Source: Zanthoxylum bungeanum
Lineage: Eukaryota; Streptophyta; Magnoliopsida; Sapindales; Rutaceae
Assembly (NCBI GenBank): GCA_019454045.1
Contig: SKCR01034772.1
Span: 1 to 64,000, forward strand
Length of the DNA stretch: 64,000 nt
Direction of reading: 5' to 3'
The translations under genes and the position numbers were made by a program. How positions within the stretch are numbered: the stretch's first letter is position 1; every line of letters begins with the position of its first letter. The notes beneath the pieces were generated by a model. That model saw only the letters and a list, made by a program, of their open reading frames with translations. It did not search any database and was not told where the DNA came from. Shown here one piece after another: positions 58,490 to 64,000 of the stretch.

Positions 58490-60339
58490 AAATTCATCCT
58501 CGGCCCAAACCCCTGCACGCCGCACACCAAGCCCAAAACAACCAACCACACGCCCATAAAGCCTCCAAGCCCATTAAATCACATCCAAAATAACAAATCC
58601 ACACATGTTGAAATCTAATCAAATCACCTTCCCGAATTAAAAGAATCAAATTAAATCACATTCACGAATTAAAAGAATCAAATTAAATCACCTTCCCGAA
58701 TTAAAAGAATCAAATCAAATCTCATAAATCACATTCCTAATTAAATTAAATCACATGCCTAAACTAAATCAAATCAAATCAAATTACCTTCCTAAATTGA
58801 AGATATCATTTCCCTATGACACACAAATTAAATATTCCCCCTTAATTACACAAGCTCCGTTTTCATACCCGTATAAGGTAAACCCCAACCCTCTCCAAAA
58901 AAAAAAGCATAAACCCAACCTTAGAACCCCTGGCATTCATGCCCCTCCTCTCTCTCATAGCACTCACATCCCTCAAACTCACGCACACTACCCTCACAAA
59001 CACACACAGCCACTCATAGCCCTCAAACTCACGTGCACTACCCTAGCACATTCACACCACTCACGCACACACTACCCTAGCACATTCACACCACTCACGC
59101 ACCCACTACCCTAGCACATTCATGCCACTCACGCACACACTACCCTAGCACATTCACACCACTCACGCACACACTACCCTAGCCCAGTACACTGACCAAA
59201 CTCACGCACACACAGCCCCTCACGTAAAAAAATAAACACACAGCCCTTACTACCTCTCCCATAACCGATCAAACAAATCAACAAATACACCCCTTTAAAT
59301 TACCCAAAGACAGTCCCTAAAATCACCAAAGACACTCCAAAACAGCCCCATAAACCATTACAAAACAGTCCAGAAAATAACTCAAAACAGTCCCCAAAAA
59401 ACAGTGAATAAATCACCCGAAAACAGTCCCTGAATACCCCTAAAATTAGTAACCAAAAAACAGCAGAAAAACAGAGGAAACAGCAGCCCAAAACAACGAG
59501 GCAATGAAGGAAAACAATGAACCAGTAAATCGGAAAAGTTAAGGAGCATCAACCCTTCCGACAACCGCATAACGTACTTCCAAGAGGCGACTTAAGAGGT
59601 TAGACCTGAGGGCACTCTTTTATTTATTCCCGCTCTTTTTTCTATTATTTGTTATTATTTCTTCCCATGCATATTGTTGATTCATGTATGTTGTGGCCAT
59701 GGGATGAATGATTTTGTGCTATCTCTCGTTGTATATCGGATGGAAACCCGGACGTAAATTCTGTAGCCGAATCCGAATGAATGGTAGTGCGGTCTGAACT
59801 CGGGATACAATTCCACGTACCACTTGAGAAACACACATATTTTGTTTCATCCAATCTTGTGTTTATTTGTTGTTTATTAGAAATAATATGTTACTTTTAT
59901 GCATGATTAGGTTGTTTAGTATGTTATTTTTATGCATGATTTAGTTGATTATTTCCAAGCATGATTTAGTTATTTCCTTCGCATTAGGAACTTAATTATA
60001 TCACTTCTACGTTTATGTTTAGATTATTATTTATTTACATTGCCATGCTTATCGATTTAATGTATTCATGAGATTGTGTGCTTGCCGTTATTTCGACTTA
60101 CTTTTATGCATGCAAACTTAGATATATGTTATATGCAAACTTATATATAGGTTATATGGAAACTTAGATATAGGTTGTATGCGAACTTAGATGTAGGATA
60201 TGTTGCGTAGACTCGGTTATATTATTACATAAATCTGTTCATTACAAGTGGCATAAGTAATGGACCATTCTGAACCCAACGGTTTGAGGTCTTCCCTTGC
60301 GAGGGGTGAGTGTGGCCTTAAATCATTTCCCAGTTTACA
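58490..60339 (+). mobile_element. Tat/Ogre-type LTR region with minisatellites
   Basis: The 3' limit is set by the PBS at 60345. The left limit is uncertain. It contains tandem AATTAAAAGAATCAAATTAA units (58636-58720), and (C)ACTCACGCACACACTACCCT units of ~36 bp (59000-59180). A C-rich, G-poor strand covers 58500-59500. No coding sequence is supported; open frames at 58755-59114 and on the other strand reflect this skew. Confidence 0.5.
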
Positions 60340-60344
60340 CTAGG

Positions 60345-60359
60345 TGGCGACTCCATTTT
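60345..60359 (+). promoter_or_regulatory. Ogre-type primer binding site (decayed)
   Basis: TGGCGACTCCATTTT matches the start of the TGGCGACTCC...GGGGA PBS used by Ogre/Tat elements, placed a few bases after a CA end. Confidence 0.65.
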
Positions 60360-60419
60360 ATTTCTCCGGTTTAGTCCCCCGCGGGCTACTCCGTACTCCC
60401 AACCGGGCCGCGAGCCTGG

Positions 60420-63400
60420 AACAACATCGTCGATTTCTGTGTCCTACAATTAATGAGCTCACCCATTACAAGTCCATGTTGGTGGATTCTCGTAAGCCCA
60501 ATGGAGAGGCAAATATTACCGAATCTTCCAAATCTGAAATGAAGAAGAAGAAAAACATTGGGAAGGCTATGGAAAAAGCCCATGAAGAAGAACAAGAGAA
60601 GCTTCAAGGACGCTAAGCCCAAAAGAAAATATTTCCATTGAAATAAATATAGGCATTGGGGAAGGAATTGTCTTAAATACCTTGCTGAGCTTAAAGAGAA
60701 GAAAGCTACAAGTAAATAAGATTTACTTGTCATTGAGTCTTTATTAGTGTAAGATTATAAATCCGCATGGATTGTTGATTTTGGAGCCACTAATCATATT
60801 TGTTCTTCTTTACAGCTACTTGAATCATGAATAGACCTTGGGGAAATTGACTATACCATGAGAGTCGGGACATGAGATGCCATTTCAGCTAGAGCAATGG
60901 GAGTTTCCAGTTTGAATTTTTTTAATAATAGTTATTTACATTTGAAAAATATGATGTTTATTCTTGGTTTTCACAAGAATTTGATTTCTTTTTCTAAATT
61001 TTTAGATGATGGTTTTTCAATTTCATTTAATAATAATCCAAATATTATTGCTAGAAATGGATTAACTATATGCACATGAAACTCAGAGAATAACTTATTT
61101 ATGTTAAGACTGTGAACACATAGTTCACTACTCAATACTGGAATATTTAAGGTTGAAAAACCTAAAACAAAGCGGCAAAAGATTTCTTACAAGGACATAT
61201 ATTTGTGGCATCTTAGACTTGGTCATATTAGCCTTGATTGGATAGATAGGCTGATAAAGAAAGAATTTTTAAACTAGTTGAAGCTTGGTACTTTACCAGT
61301 CTGCGAATCTTATCTAGAAAGAAAGATGACCAATAGACCTTTTACAGTAAAATATATAAAGCCATTGAACCACTTGAGTTAGTACATTCAAACATTTGTA
61401 GACCAATGAATGAAAGAGCCAATGTAGTTATGAATAGTTCATCAAATTTATTAACGATTACTCGAGATATGGGTACGTTTACCTCATGCAGCATAATTCA
61501 GATACCTTTGAAAAGTTCAAAGAGTATCGTGCTTAGGTTAAGAACCAATTAGGTAAAATAATCAAAACTCTACATCGAATTGTGGAGGAGAATACCTTGA
61601 TTGTGATTTCTAGGAATTCTTGGTTGAGCATGGGATAATATCCCAGCTCACATCACCTGGAACACCATAGTAAAATGGTATTGCAGAGAGGAGAAATCGA
61701 CCTTACTAGACATGGTAAGATCTATGTTTGGTTACAGTTCACTACCTAGTTCATTATTGGGATATTCATTACAAACAACAATGTATATCCTTAATGTAGT
61801 TCCATCTAAGTATGTTCCTAATATTCCCTTAGAGTTGTGGAGTGGTCGTAAAGCTAGTTTACGATATTTTCACATATGAGGGTGTTCAACACATGTGCTG
61901 AAGAATAAGACTATAAAGTTGGAGCCACATTCTCAGGTGTGCCTATTTGTAGGTTATTTTAAGGAGACTAGGGGTGGGTTTTTCTATAGTTCAGAAGATA
62001 ACAAAGTGTTTGTATCAACAAATGCTACATTTCATGAGGAAGACTATATGGGGGAGTTCAAACCTCAAAGTAAAATGTTGCTCAATGAGTTACTTATTGG
62101 TTCGACCAGCACGCTATCGTCAATAATAGTTGACAGAAGCATAACACCTTTGACATTTGAGCATTAGATACAAGTACATCATAGTGATCTACCACCTAGA
62201 TGTAATGAGAGGTTATTCGACAACCTGATCGATATCTAGGAGTTGGACAGACATAAGTTTTCACATTCATGGATGGTGTAGATGATCCATTGACCTATCA
62301 TAGTATAATGGATGATTCTAATAAAGAGGAATGGCTCAAAGCCATGAACCTTGAGATGAAGTCGGTGTACTTCAACTCAATCTGAGAACTTATAGACCAA
62401 CTTGATTAGGTAAAACCAATAGGTTGCAAATGGATCTACAAGAGAAAGAAATGAGCATATGCGAAGGTACATACCTTCGAGGCTAGGCTAGTGGCCAAGA
62501 GTTATACCTAGAAAGAGAGAGTCGACTATGAGGAGACTTTATCGCCTGTAGCCATGCTCAAATCCATCCACACTCTTCTATCCATTGTCGCATATTATGA
62601 GTATGAGATTTGGCAAATAGACGTCAAGACTGTATTTTTGAATGACAATCTTGATGAGTGTATCTATATGGTACAACCAGAGGGGTTCGTAGCCCAAAGT
62701 CAAGAGTAAAAGGTTTACAAGCTGTAAAGGTTCATCTATGGACTCAAGCAGGCATCTCAATATTGAAACATAAGATTTGATACCACAATCAAGTCTTATG
62801 ACTTTGAGCAGAACATCGATGAGCTTTGTGTACACAAGCATGTCATTGATAGTAAGATGGTTTTTCTCATTTTGTACGTCGATGATAACTTACTTATTGA
62901 GAATGATGTAAAAATATTATTGGGCATAAAATCTTGGCTAGCTAACCAATTCCAAATGAAAGATTTTGGAGAGGCCATTTGTGTTCTTGGGATTCTTTGA
63001 GATCGTAAAAGATGATTGTTAGCTATGTCCCAACATCCTATGTCGACAAGATCCTTGTGCGATTTCGGATGTAAGATTCCAAGAAAGGAAATTTGCCTAT
63101 CCGATGTGGAATTCGTTTGTCAAATAAACAGTCTCCTAAGACACCTCAAGAAGTTGAGGAAATGAGACATATCTCATATACCTTATTAGTTGGTAGTCTC
63201 ATGTATGCTATGTTGTGCACGAGACCTGACATCTACTTTACAGTAGGAGTAGTCAGTAGATTTCAGTCTAACTCAAGATTAAATAATGGGGTGGCTGTGA
63301 AACACATTCTCAAGTATCTTAAGAGAACGAGAAATTATATGCTTGTGCATTTTGGTGAGGATATGATCCTCAGAGGATATACAGACTCTGATTTTTAGAC

Positions 63401-63570
63401 GGATGTCGATTCCAGGACATCAATGTTCGGAACTGTGTTTACCCTAGGTAGTGGGGCTATTGTGTGGTGTAGCATAAAACAATCTTGTATTGCTTACCCC
63501 ACGATGAAGACTGATTATGTAGCAGCTTGCGAAGTAGCTAAGGACGCAGTCTGAGTTATCTCAATTTTTA
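60420..63570 (+). pseudogene. Copia gag-pol relic, heavily decayed
   Basis: Domain order on the plus strand: end of gag and decayed zinc knuckle (60610-60700; HWGRNCLKYLAELKEKK), protease (WIVDFGATNHIC near 60770, D-F-G for D-S-G), GAG-pre-integrase (DIYLWHLRLGHI near 61195), integrase (about 61380-62160, including PHSQVCLFVGYFKETRGG), RT (62330-63000; VAYYEYEIWQ-like; LYVDDNLLIEND) and RNase H (63093-63560; MYAMLCTRPDIYFTVGVVSR). Many stops and frameshifts occur. The start is missing, replaced by the Ogre-type region, and the end is cut near 63570 by another LTR. It is a different, older family from the copia at 24108. Confidence 0.85.
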
Positions 63571-64000
63571 TGAGCACTTTGATGTGTTTTGGGGTTTATT
63601 GTGCGGGTTAAAATGATATCGATACTCAATGGAATCAACTATGGATAAAATTGCCAATATACGAAGCAAATTGTGGTAAATTTTGAGTTAAAATACGCAC
63701 CTCGATGTTGGATTGTGCATTAAAATATGCTTTTGAAGTCATCCAGGCATAGGAAATGGCGTCGCGACGCCCTAAGGGATAAAGACCATAAATTTATCCA
63801 GAGAAGCTTGCATCGTGACGCCCTGAACGAATTAAAGAATCATAAGGAAATAATTATTTATATGGAGAAGGACTCCAAGACTTCTTTATAAATACATAAG
63901 TTCATCGAAAACCCTAGGGAGAGGAGATTAGACACAACAAGAGACTCTCATAACATATTTTAAAGCCTCCAAATCTTTTTTAAGAGAAGACAAAACACAT
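63571..64000 (+). mobile_element. Athila-like LTR, start (runs off window)
   Basis: It begins near TGAGCACTTTGATGTG directly after the truncated copia RNase H. It carries GCGTCGCGACGCC-type motifs near 63760 and 63815, as in the Athila-like LTR at 17560, and a TATAAATA box at 63887-63894 with leader-like AAACCCTAGGGAGAGGAG after it. The family call is by resemblance only. Confidence 0.5.

Noticed and set aside
58755..59570. Pro/His-rich and Phe/Cys-rich open frames on opposite strands
   Set aside because: Produced by C-rich strand skew and minisatellites; no domain.

Overview
The window looks like repeat-rich intergenic DNA from a flowering plant, most likely a eudicot. Nearly everything that can be recognised is a transposable element (TE): Ty1/copia and Ty3/gypsy LTR retrotransposons (Athila-like, Tat/Ogre-like, and chromovirus of Reina type), one complete CACTA DNA transposon, and several MITEs. 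I found no convincing intact host gene, no tRNA or rRNA gene and no CRISPR array. The species cannot be named from this sequence.

Layout, left to right. 1-3271: 5' end of a copia element on the minus strand (gag start, leader, primer binding site (PBS), 2.4-kb LTR). 3272-5847: internal remnant and 684-bp LTR of a Tat-like gypsy element, minus strand. 5848-9228: LTR debris. 9232-16592: a 7.36-kb CACTA transposon with perfect 14-bp ends and a CAC target duplication, carrying a TNP2 transposase gene and a five-exon TNPA-like gene, both on the minus strand. 16867-19600: Athila-like LTR and gag relic. 19600-24107: LTR debris and two MITEs. 24108-29822: copia polyprotein with in-frame stops only, plus its 3' LTR. 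29823-38573: a Tat-like gypsy element (minus strand) whose ~71-bp tandem array was split by a copia-derived insertion (30149-35544, target duplication CTCGG), and whose LTR carries a hAT MITE.

39993-50029 is a 10-kb Tat-type element with near-identical LTRs and a CAAAG target duplication, inserted in the leader of a Reina-like element. It keeps gag, protease and most of reverse transcriptase (RT), but RNase H and integrase are replaced by an array of about 24 copies of an 81-bp repeat. Beyond the array lies a four-exon antisense gene. 50035-57610 holds a chromovirus gag fragment, a pseudogene of an unidentified possibly secreted protein, a copia LTR plus gag, and a decayed Reina-type gag-pol on the minus strand. 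57894-60359 is a Tat/Ogre-type LTR region. 60420-63570 is a decayed copia polyprotein cut by another Athila-like LTR running off the window.

The genes serve element mobility rather than host functions. The two CACTA genes would supply the catalytic transposase (TNP2) and an accessory protein that in related elements binds subterminal motifs. Here those motifs (core AGCGTCGA) are clustered at both ends and again in a large internal inverted repeat beside the start of the TNPA-like gene. The Tat elements show a shared pattern: a minisatellite array next to truncated gag or gag-pol. The element at 39993-50029 and the CACTA look youngest. The copia at 24108, the Reina-like element at 53500 and the copia at 60420 are progressively more decayed.
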